From Virgisporangium ochraceum (lineage in GTDB: Bacteria > Actinomycetota > Actinomycetes > Mycobacteriales > Micromonosporaceae): a stretch of 64,000 bases of DNA. The stretch is from NCBI RefSeq assembly GCF_016863655.1, contig NZ_BOPH01000017.1, positions 1 through 64,000 of the forward strand. The letters run 5' to 3'. A program made the position numbers and the translations under genes. Positions 54,387 through 63,373 of this stretch are shown here, piece by piece; position 1 is the stretch's first letter, and every line of letters starts with the position of its first letter. The notes beneath the pieces were generated by a model. The model was not told the DNA's origin, did not search any database, and was given only the letters and a program-made list of their open reading frames with translations.

Positions 54387-54770
54387 TCAGGTGACGGCCA
54401 GGTCGAGGTCTCCGACCGCGATCTCCAGCACGCCGTCGGTGACGTTCTTGGCGCCGCCGGTGAACGCCCCGTGCCACCAGCGGAACGGGGTGCCGGCGCT
54501 GTCCCAGATCTCGATGCCGGCGACGCTGGTCGGGTTGGGGATGCCCTCGAACCGGACGATCGCCTCGTTGGAGCTCGCGCCGCTCGCGACGTTGGCTGCG
54601 TCGAGCTCGACGGGGGCGTAGGTGCCGCCGGCGATCTCGGTGCCGGCGGCGCTGTCGGAGCCGTTGGCGGTCATGGCGCGGACCATGAGCGGCAGGGTCG
54701 GGGCGGTGGTGGCCTGGCCAAGGAGCCAGGCCAGCGTCCGTGTCTCGGCGGCGTCGGTCAGGGAGGTCAC
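54387..54770 (-). CDS. Hypothetical phage structural protein
   Basis: The 127-residue protein starts GTG in a GTGA overlap with the upstream gene: MTSLTDAAETRTLAWLLGQA, then PVELDAANVASGASSNEAIV and FRWWHGAFTGGAKNVTDGVL. It is strand-rich and lies within head-region genes. It may be a capsid decoration or fibre subunit. No family assigned. Confidence 0.55.
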   Translation of the reverse strand: MTSLTDAAETRTLAWLLGQATTAPTLPLMVRAMTANGSDSAAGTEIAGGTYAPVELDAANVASGASSNEAIVRFEGIPNPTSVAGIEIWDSAGTPFRWWHGAFTGGAKNVTDGVLEIAVGDLDLAVT

Positions 54771-55270
54771 GCCGACGCGCCGATGATGACCACGTCGTAC
54801 GTGACGCTGCTGCCGGAGCTGCTGTTGGCGATGTTGATCAGGTCGCCGGTGCCGGCAGTCACCGCGACACCGGTCGCGTCGGAGCACGCCCACAGCAGCA
54901 TGCCGCCGGGCCGCACGGAGATCGCGTCGGAGGCGGCCGAGAAGATCGGCACCCCGTTGCTGGCGGGGCGCGAGACCACCACGTTGTTGGTGTTTCCGGC
55001 CGCCGCGGCGACGTACAGCACCTTGATCCGGGCGAACGTCAGCGTGGCGCCGAGCGCGTCGGCGAGCACGCCGGCCAGGTCGAGGTCCTCGTTCCCAGAC
55101 GCGGCGATCGTGCGCGTGTCCGAGAAGATCCGGTCGGCCTGCCCGCTTCCCGTGCCTGACGCGAGCCGGATGGTGTCGGTCAGGGACAGCGGCGCGGACG
55201 GGGTGGTGAGGTCGGCGGTGCCGGTCAGCGCGGCCACCAGGGAGACAGAGATCTTGCTGGTCAGGGCCAC
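54767..55270 (-). CDS. Hypothetical phage structural protein
   Basis: The 167-residue protein begins MALTSKISVSLVAALTGTAD and contains NEDLDLAGVLADALGATLTF, then ISVRPGGMLLWACSDATGVA, ending SVTYDVVIIGASA. It is beta-rich with Gly/Ala/Thr, fitting a virion surface or decoration protein. GTG 55270 has GGAGGAG 7 nt upstream; the frame continues 14 codons further without a better start. Confidence 0.55.
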   Translation of the reverse strand: MALTSKISVSLVAALTGTADLTTPSAPLSLTDTIRLASGTGSGQADRIFSDTRTIAASGNEDLDLAGVLADALGATLTFARIKVLYVAAAAGNTNNVVVSRPASNGVPIFSAASDAISVRPGGMLLWACSDATGVAVTAGTGDLINIANSSSGSSVTYDVVIIGASA

Positions 55271-55341
55271 GACGGCTCCTCCGAAGGTTGTGGGTGAGAG
55301 GCCGGCCGCCACCCTCCAGCGGCCGGCCCCAGATCAGTGCG

Positions 55342-55935
55342 TCAGGTGACGATGGCGAGCGGGCACTTGGCCACGCCCGTCTGCGTCCCCGTCGTGCTCG
55401 GCGCCGTGTCGCCGGTGGCGGAGCCGAAGGTGAAGCCCATCGCCTTCGACTGCGAGCCGGCCACGATCGCCGATGCCGTCACGATCGGCGCAGCGCCGAT
55501 CAGCGTCTGCACCGTGCTCGCCGTCGTGCTGGTGGCGACGATGTAGAAGCCGTCCGCCGTGATCGTGTACGGCGCGGTCAGGGCCAGCTTCCGGGCGGTG
55601 TTCGCCGCCCACGCCGTCGCGCCCTGCGCGGCGGACTGGGCGAGCTTGTTGCCGTCCGGGTCGTACAGGGCGTGCCAGCCGGCGGTGCCGGTGGCCAGCG
55701 CGGTGTTGCCCGCGACGAACGCCAGGTTGGTGACGACGTCGCCCTTGCGGAGGAACACCCGCGTGCCGATCGCCACACCGGTACCGGTCGCCGCCAGGTC
55801 GCTGGTGCATGCCCAGGCCGGGATGTTGGTACGGATGAACGTCTTCTGGTCGACGCCGGGCAGGGCGTTGAACGGCAGGTCGAACGCCGGCGCGTCGGCC
55901 AGGGTGCTCTCGAAGTAGCGGCCGAGAGTCGTCAT
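55342..55935 (-). CDS. Capsid decoration/head fibre-like protein
   Basis: The 197-residue protein begins MTTLGRYFESTLADAPAFDL and has KTFIRTNIPAWACTSDLAAT, then AWAANTARKLALTAPYTITA and ADGFYIVATSTTASTVQTLI. It is rich in small residues and beta strands. Placed two genes downstream of the major capsid protein, it is probably an external head protein. Role inferred from position. Confidence 0.6.
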   Translation of the reverse strand: MTTLGRYFESTLADAPAFDLPFNALPGVDQKTFIRTNIPAWACTSDLAATGTGVAIGTRVFLRKGDVVTNLAFVAGNTALATGTAGWHALYDPDGNKLAQSAAQGATAWAANTARKLALTAPYTITADGFYIVATSTTASTVQTLIGAAPIVTASAIVAGSQSKAMGFTFGSATGDTAPSTTGTQTGVAKCPLAIVT

Positions 55936-55938
55936 GGC

Positions 55939-56283
55939 TCAGTCCCCCTTCGGGCCGAGGAAGCGCTCGGCCAGCTGGTCGCGGGTGAGGGCCTCGGCGT
56001 CTGCCTCGGTCATCCCCTGTGCGGTGGCGTGCTTGACCCAGTCGCCCTTGGACGCGCTGCGGGTCGGCGGGCCGGCCGGCGGCTGTCCGCCCCCGGTCTC
56101 GTCCGCTCCGGCCGGTTCGGTGGCCTGCGGGTCGTCGACGGGCTGGACGATGTAGCCGCGGTGGCGGCGGAAGTAGGCCACCGCCGCCCGGTGCTGGACC
56201 TCGTCCACGGTGGCGACGCCGTCGACGAACGCGACGCCGACAACCTTCGCCGTGACCGGCTTCGGTGCGGTGATCTTCAGCAT
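55939..56283 (-). CDS. Hypothetical head-region protein
   Basis: The 114-residue product begins MLKITAPKPVTAKVVGVAFV, then DEVQHRAAVAYFRRHRGYIV, a Pro/Gly-rich linker and a helical end (TEADAEALTRDQLAERFLGP). The front resembles small phage proteins that have a single strand-helix core and often follow the capsid gene. The start overlaps the capsid stop by one base (TGATG). Function is unknown. Confidence 0.65.
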   Translation of the reverse strand: MLKITAPKPVTAKVVGVAFVDGVATVDEVQHRAAVAYFRRHRGYIVQPVDDPQATEPAGADETGGGQPPAGPPTRSASKGDWVKHATAQGMTEADAEALTRDQLAERFLGPKGD

Positions 56284-57344
56284 CACTGCACCTTGACCTT
56301 CCGGATCACACCGCACGCCTTGGTCGACTTCAGGACCATGGCGACGGGGCCCATCTCGACCTCGCCGGACTTGTTGGCGCCCGGGGTGGTCCAGTCGGGC
56401 AGGTAGGTCTCGACCAGCGGCTTGCCGGCCATGCTGGCGCCGTGCAGCGCGTCCAGGCCGAACGTCGCCGCGTAGATGTCGGTGAGGCCGGTGATCGTGC
56501 CGCCGCCCCCGCCGCCGTCGGCGTCCGCGCTGTAGATCGGCACAATCGGGCTGGAGCCCTCCTGGCCGTTGCCGAGGTCGGCCAGCACCCAGTCGCCGTA
56601 CCGCTCGATCCGGCGGCCGACGTCGTCCTTGTCGGCCGTGTACAGGCTGGCCCACCGGGCCAGGGCCCGGATCCGGGTGATGCTCTTCGTGTTGCCCAGG
56701 AGCGCCTTCTCCCCGGGCGGGAGCGCGCCCGGCATGCCGAGGTCGCCGCCGCCGGTCTGGCTGGGCGTGATGCCGGACAGCATCTCGTCGAGCCGGTCCA
56801 GGGCGGCCATCGCCAGCGGCTGGGTGTTGATCGTCGTCGCGGTCCAGTCGAGGTAGCCGGCGGTGACCCCGTTGTCGAGCGGGTCGTACTCGGTGCTCGC
56901 GTCGGTGAGCGCCTTGTCGAGGCCGTCGAAGCCCTTGTCGTCCACGGCGGTGTCGCCGTTGATCAGCTCCTCCTGGAACTTCTGCCGCGTCGCGGTGAGG
57001 AGCTGCTGCATCTGAAACGTCATCTCGTTCGTCGATGCCTGGCCGAGGTTGCGCAGCACGCGGTCGAGGGTGAACGCGCCACCGAGCGGGTGCAGGTCCA
57101 CGTCGTAGCGGGTGCGGGTGGCCTGCTTCGCCGTGTACTCGGTGTTGAACGCGCGGAAGTCGGCGGTCCGTGGCGTGGTGAGCCGGGTGTAGGCGTAGGT
57201 GAGGGTGGCGCCACCGGTGGGGTTGACGGTGTCGTCGAAGACGATGCGGTCCAGGAGCCAGGAGTAGCGGCGCAGGTCGTCGATCACCGCGAAGGCGACG
57301 TCGTCCTGCGTGTTCACCTGGGCCTGGGCGAGAGTGATAGCCAC
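56283..57344 (-). CDS. Major capsid protein (HK97-fold)
   Basis: The 353-residue protein begins MAITLAQAQVNTQDDVAFAV and has RTRYDVDLHPLGGAFTLDRV, then RQKFQEELINGDTAVDDKGF and FDGLDKALTDASTEYDPLDN. Its end matches the P-domain pattern of HK97-like capsids (LVETYLPDWTTPGANKSGEV). It follows the scaffold gene as expected. The start is GTG. No long N-terminal delta domain is present, in line with a separate scaffold. Confidence 0.87.
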   Translation of the reverse strand: MAITLAQAQVNTQDDVAFAVIDDLRRYSWLLDRIVFDDTVNPTGGATLTYAYTRLTTPRTADFRAFNTEYTAKQATRTRYDVDLHPLGGAFTLDRVLRNLGQASTNEMTFQMQQLLTATRQKFQEELINGDTAVDDKGFDGLDKALTDASTEYDPLDNGVTAGYLDWTATTINTQPLAMAALDRLDEMLSGITPSQTGGGDLGMPGALPPGEKALLGNTKSITRIRALARWASLYTADKDDVGRRIERYGDWVLADLGNGQEGSSPIVPIYSADADGGGGGGTITGLTDIYAATFGLDALHGASMAGKPLVETYLPDWTTPGANKSGEVEMGPVAMVLKSTKACGVIRKVKVQ

Positions 57345-57374
57345 AGCTGGCTACTCCGTTCCTGGTTGGTGTGG

Positions 57375-58112
57375 TTACTGGCCGCCGCCGAGGCGGGTCG
57401 CCAGAGCTGCGCCGAGCCCTTGCGGACGGCCGGTGCGGGTGGTGCCGCCGCCGTGTTCGGCGCCCTGGCGGGCCGGCCCTTGGCCTCCCGAGGCGCCGGT
57501 GGCGGCGTACCGTGTGGGGTTGTCCTTGACCGCGTCCTTGATCAGCGATGCCACGCTCTTCGCGTAGTCGCTCGCGGTCGGGTCCAGCTCGGCGAGCTTC
57601 TTCGCGAACTCCCGGCTGTCCTGCAGCGCGGCCGCGTCGGCGCCCAGCTTGGGCGCGTGCTTCAGCACGGCGTTCTCCGCCCGCAGCTCCCGGTTCTCGG
57701 CCTGGGCGTCGGTGAGCTCCTTGGCCACCTTCGCCGCGGTGGCGGCCGGGTCGGTCTGCGGGTCGGGCTTCAGCCCGAGCGCGACGAGAACCGCGTCGAG
57801 CTTGTCCTTGCCTTCCTGTTCCAGCTTCTGCCGCATCTCGCGCTCGCGCTTGGCGTCGTCTCGGGCCTTGCCGAGGTCGGCCAGCGCACGCTCGGGGTCG
57901 TAGTCCCCGTCGAGCTTCGGCTTGGTGCCCGGCTCGCCGTCGCCGGCGGGCTTCCCGCTGGTGCCGGTGTCGCCGGTGCCTCCGCCTGCGGGCGGGTTGG
58001 GGTGCGGCTGCCCGGTCGCCGGGTCGTCCCGGCGCCATCCTCCGCGCGGCGGACCGAGGGTCGGCCAGCCGGACAACGATCGCAGCGCTACAGCGCGTGC
58101 GTGGTACTTCAT
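57375..58112 (-). CDS. Capsid scaffolding protein
   Basis: The 245-residue protein is disordered at the N terminus and has a long charged coiled coil in the middle: RALADLGKARDDAKREREMR followed by QKLEQEGKDKLDAVLVALGL, then LTDAQAENRELRAENAVLKH. Its position directly before the major capsid gene and composition mark it as the scaffold for procapsid assembly. AGGAGG precedes the ATG by 6 nt. Confidence 0.82.
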   Translation of the reverse strand: MKYHARAVALRSLSGWPTLGPPRGGWRRDDPATGQPHPNPPAGGGTGDTGTSGKPAGDGEPGTKPKLDGDYDPERALADLGKARDDAKREREMRQKLEQEGKDKLDAVLVALGLKPDPQTDPAATAAKVAKELTDAQAENRELRAENAVLKHAPKLGADAAALQDSREFAKKLAELDPTASDYAKSVASLIKDAVKDNPTRYAATGASGGQGPARQGAEHGGGTTRTGRPQGLGAALATRLGGGQ

Positions 58113-58183
58113 TCGGACCCTCCTTGGGGTCTCGAGGTGGGTGGGGCCATCCGCCCTTGGCGGAAGTCGGTAGGTTGCGCGGC

Positions 58184-58663
58184 GTGACCCGACGCCAACT
58201 GGCCGCGATCATGGCGGTGCTTTGTTGTGCCCTACTCGCGCTCGCCTGCTCCAGCGGAGGCGACAGCACAGCGGGCGAGGTGGAAGAGAAGACCACCCCG
58301 CAGGCCGTTCCGCCGATCAGCCCACCGCCCAGCACCGACCCAGCAATGGCCAGTGCGCTGGCCGAGAACGGCATCCCACCGTCTCCAGACGTCAGCACCC
58401 AGAGGGCCTACCTGGAAGCGCTGATCGCGATCAATCCGGCTATCGTCGGAAAGAAGGCGGCCGACACGATCGTCGACCGAGGCCGCAACCAGTGCGGCTC
58501 GATCTCCAAGTACCCGAACGACCGGGCGAAGTTGGTCGAGCTGACCAACTCGCGGTTCAGCGCTCCGGAGGCTCCGAACGGGTTTGGCCTGCCGACTGCG
58601 GAGAAGATCCTGGACGTGGTGCACGAGCACCTGTGCCCGACCTACCCGATGGCCAAGGCCTAA
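58184..58663 (+). CDS. DUF732-like lipoprotein (moron)
   Basis: The 159-residue protein has a signal peptide with lipobox (LCCALLALACSSGGD, Cys near residue 22). A Ser/Pro linker leads to a small domain with QRAYLEALIAINPAIVGKKA, RGRNQCGSISKYPNDRAKLV and a terminal DVVHEHLCPTYP; two Cys residues probably form a disulfide, as in DUF732 proteins. It is on the plus strand, inside the minus-strand head genes, which is typical of a moron expressed in the lysogen. Superinfection exclusion or host-surface function is inferred only from that layout. Confidence 0.78.
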   Translation: MTRRQLAAIMAVLCCALLALACSSGGDSTAGEVEEKTTPQAVPPISPPPSTDPAMASALAENGIPPSPDVSTQRAYLEALIAINPAIVGKKAADTIVDRGRNQCGSISKYPNDRAKLVELTNSRFSAPEAPNGFGLPTAEKILDVVHEHLCPTYPMAKA

Positions 58664-58806
58664 CGGTCCTTGGTGCGGGGCTCCTCGATCGGCGGCCCAG
58701 TTGGGACCGGCTCAGGTTCGACGAGCACCTCGACCGGGCCGACGTCAGCCCACCGGTCGGCGATCGAGGAACCCTCCTGCTCACGCCTGCGCTCTGGGCC
58801 CGTCAT
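58660..58806 (-). CDS. 48-residue hypothetical protein
   Basis: The short frame begins MTGPERRREQEGSSIADRWA and ends IEEPRTKDR. Its ATG overlaps the stop of the large minor capsid gene (ATGA at 58803-58806) and its stop overlaps the convergent lipoprotein by 4 bp. It is acidic and Pro-rich. Coupling supports expression; function unknown. Confidence 0.55.
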   Translation of the reverse strand: MTGPERRREQEGSSIADRWADVGPVEVLVEPEPVPTGPPIEEPRTKDR

Positions 58807-61481
58807 TCCTCGATCACCTCCACATCGATCCGCCGAACGCCCATCGCGTCCACCCCGTGATCAGCGATGACACGCATCCGCCTGCCACGCTCGATCAGGA
58901 TCTCGGCCTCTTCATCCAGAGCGAGGGGCCTGCGATCCTGTGGCGCCATGTCGGACAACCGAACAGCACCGGTACCTCGGGGGAGGACCATCCGCATGAT
59001 AAGGGGAGCCACCCCGATTGCGAACTCATCGGCGACCCGGACATCCGCCGAGGTCGAGACGAAGGCCTGCTCGCGCCACTCCAGCCCGGTGACGTCCAGG
59101 TCGTTCCACGCCGCCCCGAACACCGAGCGGGCGTCGCGGACGCCGCGGTGGGCGGTGACGTCCTGGGCAAGCCGGGACGCTGCCATCACATCGTCGAGGG
59201 CTGCGGTCAACCGTTCCGCAGTGGCGTCCGGAAGGTTCGTCCGCAGGTGCCCGTTGATGAGTGTGTGGACGCCACCCTGGTAGTCGTTGAGTGCGTCGGT
59301 AGCGCGCACAACGCGGCCAGGGTTCCAACCCGGCGGCGTCGGGCGGAGCTGGGCATGTTCACGCCTGAACCGGACGGAGTCGAGCGCCGCCTGGTCCGTT
59401 AGTGACGCCGCCTGGCGACGCTGCCACGCCTGCTCTCGGGTGGCCTGCTGGCGGAGTCTGCCCAGCCGGTCGAGGAGGTCGATCTGACGGGCTATCAGCG
59501 TGTCGGCCAGGTCGTCGTCGAGGCCGTGCTCGGCGACGATGCGGCTGATCGTGTCCGGGTCGATGCGCTCGACGCGCTCGAGCGCGGCCACCAGCTCGGA
59601 GCGGTCCATGCCGCCGAACACCCGGGCGGCCTGCGGCGCCCGGGATGGGTCACGCAGGCTGTGGAACTCCTCGACGGTGTTGCCGAACGCTGCGCCTTTC
59701 GGCTCGCCCTGGGCCCGGAAGCGGAGTGACCCGCCGACGTCAATCCGGTGAGCGCGGCCGCCTGAGATGACGACGTTGTCTAGGTCGAGGCCGACGACGT
59801 CCCAGTTGCCGAGCCATGCGTCGAGTCCGAAGCCGCGTCGGAGTTCGGCGGTGCGGTCCGCGAGGTTGCCGTCGTTGAGCGGGCTCGCGTCGTCGAGGAG
59901 CCGGGTCGCGGTGTGGTGCCCGTCTGGGAGATCGGGAGTGCCGCGGCCGAGGCGGACCTCGGGCACGTCGATGCCGGCCTCGCGGTACAGCGCTGCGGTG
60001 ACGGCCTCGTTGCGTGCGTGAGCCTCGCTGCGCTGCGCCTTGACGTAGTACCGCGTTCCGTCGGGCGCCTCGTAGATCCCGCCCGGGTTGGAGCCGCCTT
60101 GGGGTCCGACGCGTCGAAGTTGGCTGAAGTCGCCCGCCTCGACGCCGGTGGGCGCCGGCGGTGCTTCCGGTTCGGGTGCCGGGGCAGGCTGTGGGGCGGC
60201 CTTCGCCGGGGTCGCCTTCGCAGGCTGGGCGGCCTTCGCCGGCTGGGTCGCCGGGGCGGGCGCGGTGTTCGCCGGCGGGGCGGCCTTCTTGGCCGCGGTC
60301 TTCTTCGCCGCCGGCAGCTGCAGCTCGGGCGCTGCGGTGCCTCTACCGAGGTTGCTCGCGCCGGGCTGCTCGCGGTGCGGTTGCCGCAGCAGGCCGGGGT
60401 TGGCTGCAAGGTGGTCGCGCATCTCGGCCTGCTTGGCCTTGACCCGCGCGTTCCACCGCTTCTTCGCCTCGGGGTCGAGCGCGAGCTCGGCCTGGGCCTT
60501 GGCCTTGCGGATGTCCCGCTCGATCTTGCGTTGCCTCTGCCGGGCAGCGTCACCCTCCGGGTCGGCGGTCGGCTGCGGCTCCGGCTTCGTGACCCCGGGC
60601 AGGTACGCCCTGACGCTGTGCCTGCACTGCGGGTGGAACAGTCCGCGCGACCTGGCGATGGGCAGCGTGGTCATCACGTCGACCGTGACCATGCGGTCGT
60701 CGTCGATGGCGTGCTCGACCTTCACCTTGCCGACCGTGCCACCCGACTCGCGGGCCAGGATCTTGCCCTCGAACGGGCGGCACAGCTCGCACTCCTGCGG
60801 CGCGTTGGACACCTGGACCAGGTCGACGCCCAGCTCGCCGAGCCGGTCGGTCTGCCCCTGCACCGCAGCCCGCTGGCTGGTCGTGCGGACGGCCATCTCG
60901 ACGTACGTCGACAGCTCCCATCGCCTGCCCGCGCGGTCGGTGAACCCGGTGATGCCGCGGTCCACCAGCGCCTGCCAGGCCTGCTGCGACGCCTCCAGAC
61001 GCGTGACGCCCTGCGTCTGCATCCGTGCGACCGCCCCGGTGATCACGCCGCGGTAGGCGTCCTGGACGTCGCGGAGCACGTTGCCGGACCGCTCGCCGAT
61101 GTCGCGCACCAGCGCCGCCGCGAGGGACTCGACCACGTCCGTGCCCGGGATCACGTCACGCGCCGCCCGGGCCGCTCGCGCCTCGATGCGCCGCTCGCGG
61201 GGCAGCTCCTCGAGCGCGGCCGCGCCGCCGGTGCGGTACGCGGCCGCCATGGCTTCCCGGGCCGCCGCCGCGCCTCGGTTGCGGAGCCGGTTCGCGATCA
61301 GCTCCGATGCGCGGCGCAGCGCCGACGAGGCGGCCATGCGCCCGACAGCCCACTCCGGACCGGTCTCGTTGCCTGCCCGCAGATGCTCGGCGATGACGCT
61401 GCCGAGGGCCATCTCGCCGTCGCGGTAGATCGACGTGACCACCGAGGTGATGGCGTCGACGTCGGCCTGGTCGACGGGCAT
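58803..61481 (-). CDS. Minor capsid protein fused to kinase-like and ADP-ribosyltransferase domains
   Basis: The 892-residue protein follows the portal gene by 2 bp. Residues 1-295 look like the phage minor capsid/head morphogenesis family, with a possible zinc site ECELC (230-234) plus FHPQCRH (282-288). A Lys/Ala/Pro linker covers 375-445. Residues 452-665 resemble a HipA/phosphatidylinositol-kinase-like fold: GPQGGSNPGGIYE, YYVKAQ (K481), GNWDVVGLDLDN (558-569) and RIDVGGSLRF (579-588). Residues 725-890 look like an ADP-ribosyltransferase: TAHRG (R779), AFVSTSADVR (806-815) and DEEAEILIERG (856-866, ExE at 858-860). All named catalytic residues appear intact. It is probably packaged in the head and delivered with DNA; that is inference. 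Confidence 0.8.
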   Translation of the reverse strand: MPVDQADVDAITSVVTSIYRDGEMALGSVIAEHLRAGNETGPEWAVGRMAASSALRRASELIANRLRNRGAAAAREAMAAAYRTGGAAALEELPRERRIEARAARAARDVIPGTDVVESLAAALVRDIGERSGNVLRDVQDAYRGVITGAVARMQTQGVTRLEASQQAWQALVDRGITGFTDRAGRRWELSTYVEMAVRTTSQRAAVQGQTDRLGELGVDLVQVSNAPQECELCRPFEGKILARESGGTVGKVKVEHAIDDDRMVTVDVMTTLPIARSRGLFHPQCRHSVRAYLPGVTKPEPQPTADPEGDAARQRQRKIERDIRKAKAQAELALDPEAKKRWNARVKAKQAEMRDHLAANPGLLRQPHREQPGASNLGRGTAAPELQLPAAKKTAAKKAAPPANTAPAPATQPAKAAQPAKATPAKAAPQPAPAPEPEAPPAPTGVEAGDFSQLRRVGPQGGSNPGGIYEAPDGTRYYVKAQRSEAHARNEAVTAALYREAGIDVPEVRLGRGTPDLPDGHHTATRLLDDASPLNDGNLADRTAELRRGFGLDAWLGNWDVVGLDLDNVVISGGRAHRIDVGGSLRFRAQGEPKGAAFGNTVEEFHSLRDPSRAPQAARVFGGMDRSELVAALERVERIDPDTISRIVAEHGLDDDLADTLIARQIDLLDRLGRLRQQATREQAWQRRQAASLTDQAALDSVRFRREHAQLRPTPPGWNPGRVVRATDALNDYQGGVHTLINGHLRTNLPDATAERLTAALDDVMAASRLAQDVTAHRGVRDARSVFGAAWNDLDVTGLEWREQAFVSTSADVRVADEFAIGVAPLIMRMVLPRGTGAVRLSDMAPQDRRPLALDEEAEILIERGRRMRVIADHGVDAMGVRRIDVEVIEE

Positions 61482-61483
61482 CG

Positions 61484-63121
61484 CTACTCCTCGACGGGTG
61501 GCTCACCTTCAGCCGCTGCGGCCTCTTCGCCCTCCGCCGCCGGCGGCGGCTCGCCCGGCGGGGTGTTGCCGGCCAGGCCGCCGAGGGACTCCTCCGGGGT
61601 CGCCGCGGTGGCGCCCTGGATCGCGGCGACCTCCTTGGCGACCTGGGTGTCGTCCCAGTCGGGGTGCACCATCCGCACGAGGGTCTCGGTGGAGGCCGCC
61701 ATCGCGGCGGTGAGGAGCTGCGCCGTGCGTGCCACCGTCTCCGGGGACTCGGTGACGGAGTCGGCGAGTTCGACGTCGGGCCGCACCGGCGCCGGGCCAG
61801 CGAACGCCGCGGCCTCGATCGCGAGGTGGACTTCGACGTACTCGGCGATCGATGGGCGCCAGATCTGCCCGTCGCTGGCGCGCGTGGTGAAGCTCAGGCG
61901 CTCGCGTGCCTGGGCCTCGGTGGCGGTCATCGGGGTGTCGCCCTCTTCGCCCATGGTCTGCTGGCTGTAGCCGGCGTGCCGGGTGGCGACTTCCATGAGG
62001 GCGTCGATGGTGGCCTTGTGCTCGACGTGACGGATGGCGAACTGCGAGAGCGTGATGCCGCCGCCGGTCATGTCCTGGGGCAGCGCGTTGACGGCCGAGT
62101 ACACCTCCCGCTCGGCGTCGAAGCTGGCGCCCTGGCCGGGGCCGTGGGACTGCAGGTACGACTCCGGGACGGTGAGCCGGCCCTTGGCCAGGCGGATGTC
62201 GCGCAGCCACGACGTCCACACCTCGTCGATCTGGTCGAAGATCGGCTCGTTTGAGTCGAAGTCCGACCTGCCCAGGTGCTTCAGGTTCGCGTCGCTGCGC
62301 CAAAGCCGCTGCGGCCCGCGGTTGGGGAAGCGCACGACGTCGAGGCGGTCGATCCCGGTGGGCTGCACGCCGGCGCTGTCGACCAGGTCGGCGAGGTGCC
62401 GGGTGGCATCGAAGCCCTTGAGATCCACGCGTCGGCCCAGGTCGGTGATGCTGCCCTCGAACACGGCGTAGGTGATGCGACCGACGGGCTTGGCCGGGTT
62501 GCTGCGGTCGACGTCGTGGTGCTCCAGCCAGCGGACTACGCGGTTGTTGTCCCGCTCCAGCTCGGACCAGAAGGTGACCTCGACGAGCTTGCCCCAGCGG
62601 ATGACAGGGATCGCTGCGTCGGCGTGGTGGACGGCGACGATCGCCTGCTTGGGCGCCACATCCTGGTCGATGACCGGGGTGAGGTAGACGTCGCCGAGGA
62701 CCGCGCTGGCCTCCTTGGCGTGCAGGAGGGTGCGTGTGAAGCCGTCCTCGACGAGCTTCTCGATCCGCTGCATCACCGCGGTGTCGGTGGCGCTGATCTT
62801 CGGCGGCTCGGAGAAGAGGAGGTTGGCGCCGATGACGGCGAGGTCGGCGGCGATGGGGACGTGGAGGCGGGTGTCGCGCGCGGTGGTCGAGGGCGGGTTG
62901 CCCCACAGCCAGCGGGAGAAGCGGCCGATGACGCCGCCGGCGGCCTGGCCGGGGAAGCGGCGCTGGGACGGCGGCAGCGATGCGCCGTAGGAGCCGCGGT
63001 TGGCGTAGACCTGGCGGAGGCGGTCGGCGTCGCCGGCGTACCAGGCGTCCCAGTCGCGGTAGGCCGCGTAGGCGGGGGCGTGCGCCTTGGGCGGCCAGGG
63101 CCCGTCGGTCGGCATCGGCAC
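61484..63121 (-). CDS. Portal protein
   Basis: The 545-residue protein forms the dodecameric DNA channel at the capsid vertex. It contains DWDAWYAGDADRLRQVYANR, RLHVPIAADLAVIGANLLFS, then NALPQDMTGGGITLSQFAIR, and an Ala/Glu/Pro-rich C-terminal tail (PPPAAEGEEAAAAEGEPPVE). The pattern fits the SPP1 gp6-like portal family of actinophages. GTG 63121 has AGGGAG 6 nt upstream. The terminase lies further upstream on the same strand. Confidence 0.87.
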   Translation of the reverse strand: MPMPTDGPWPPKAHAPAYAAYRDWDAWYAGDADRLRQVYANRGSYGASLPPSQRRFPGQAAGGVIGRFSRWLWGNPPSTTARDTRLHVPIAADLAVIGANLLFSEPPKISATDTAVMQRIEKLVEDGFTRTLLHAKEASAVLGDVYLTPVIDQDVAPKQAIVAVHHADAAIPVIRWGKLVEVTFWSELERDNNRVVRWLEHHDVDRSNPAKPVGRITYAVFEGSITDLGRRVDLKGFDATRHLADLVDSAGVQPTGIDRLDVVRFPNRGPQRLWRSDANLKHLGRSDFDSNEPIFDQIDEVWTSWLRDIRLAKGRLTVPESYLQSHGPGQGASFDAEREVYSAVNALPQDMTGGGITLSQFAIRHVEHKATIDALMEVATRHAGYSQQTMGEEGDTPMTATEAQARERLSFTTRASDGQIWRPSIAEYVEVHLAIEAAAFAGPAPVRPDVELADSVTESPETVARTAQLLTAAMAASTETLVRMVHPDWDDTQVAKEVAAIQGATAATPEESLGGLAGNTPPGEPPPAAEGEEAAAAEGEPPVEE

Positions 63122-63333
63122 GGCGGGCTCCCTGGCCTGGCAGGTATGGAAGGGCGATCAGTGCTCGACCTCGGATCAGATGTCGTCGCACATGGGGTCC
63201 GTCGGCAGACTTAAGGGGGGATCAGGAGCACCTGTGCGGCGTCGAAATGTCCCTAGATTCCTAAACCGCCTGTTGACGCAGCTTTAAGACTCGGAAATCC
63301 TGCGGAGCAGGGCGGAGTCGTTACCTGACCGAT

Positions 63334-63349
63334 TGCTCATTCGGGAGCA
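63334..63349. promoter_or_regulatory. Small inverted repeat in the gap before a moron-like gene
   Basis: TGCTC-ATTCGG-GAGCA lies 25 bp before the chosen start of the plus-strand gene at 63374. The gap 63122-63373 has no other gene; a TTGACG at 63273-63278 may be a -35 element without a clear -10. Confidence 0.3.
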
Positions 63350-63373
63350 ATGTCGATCAGGAAGGGAACTCCG

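Noticed and set aside
60180..60350. Lys/Ala/Pro repeats in the large minor capsid gene as a separate gene or repeat element
   Set aside because: They form the linker between domains of one continuous frame.
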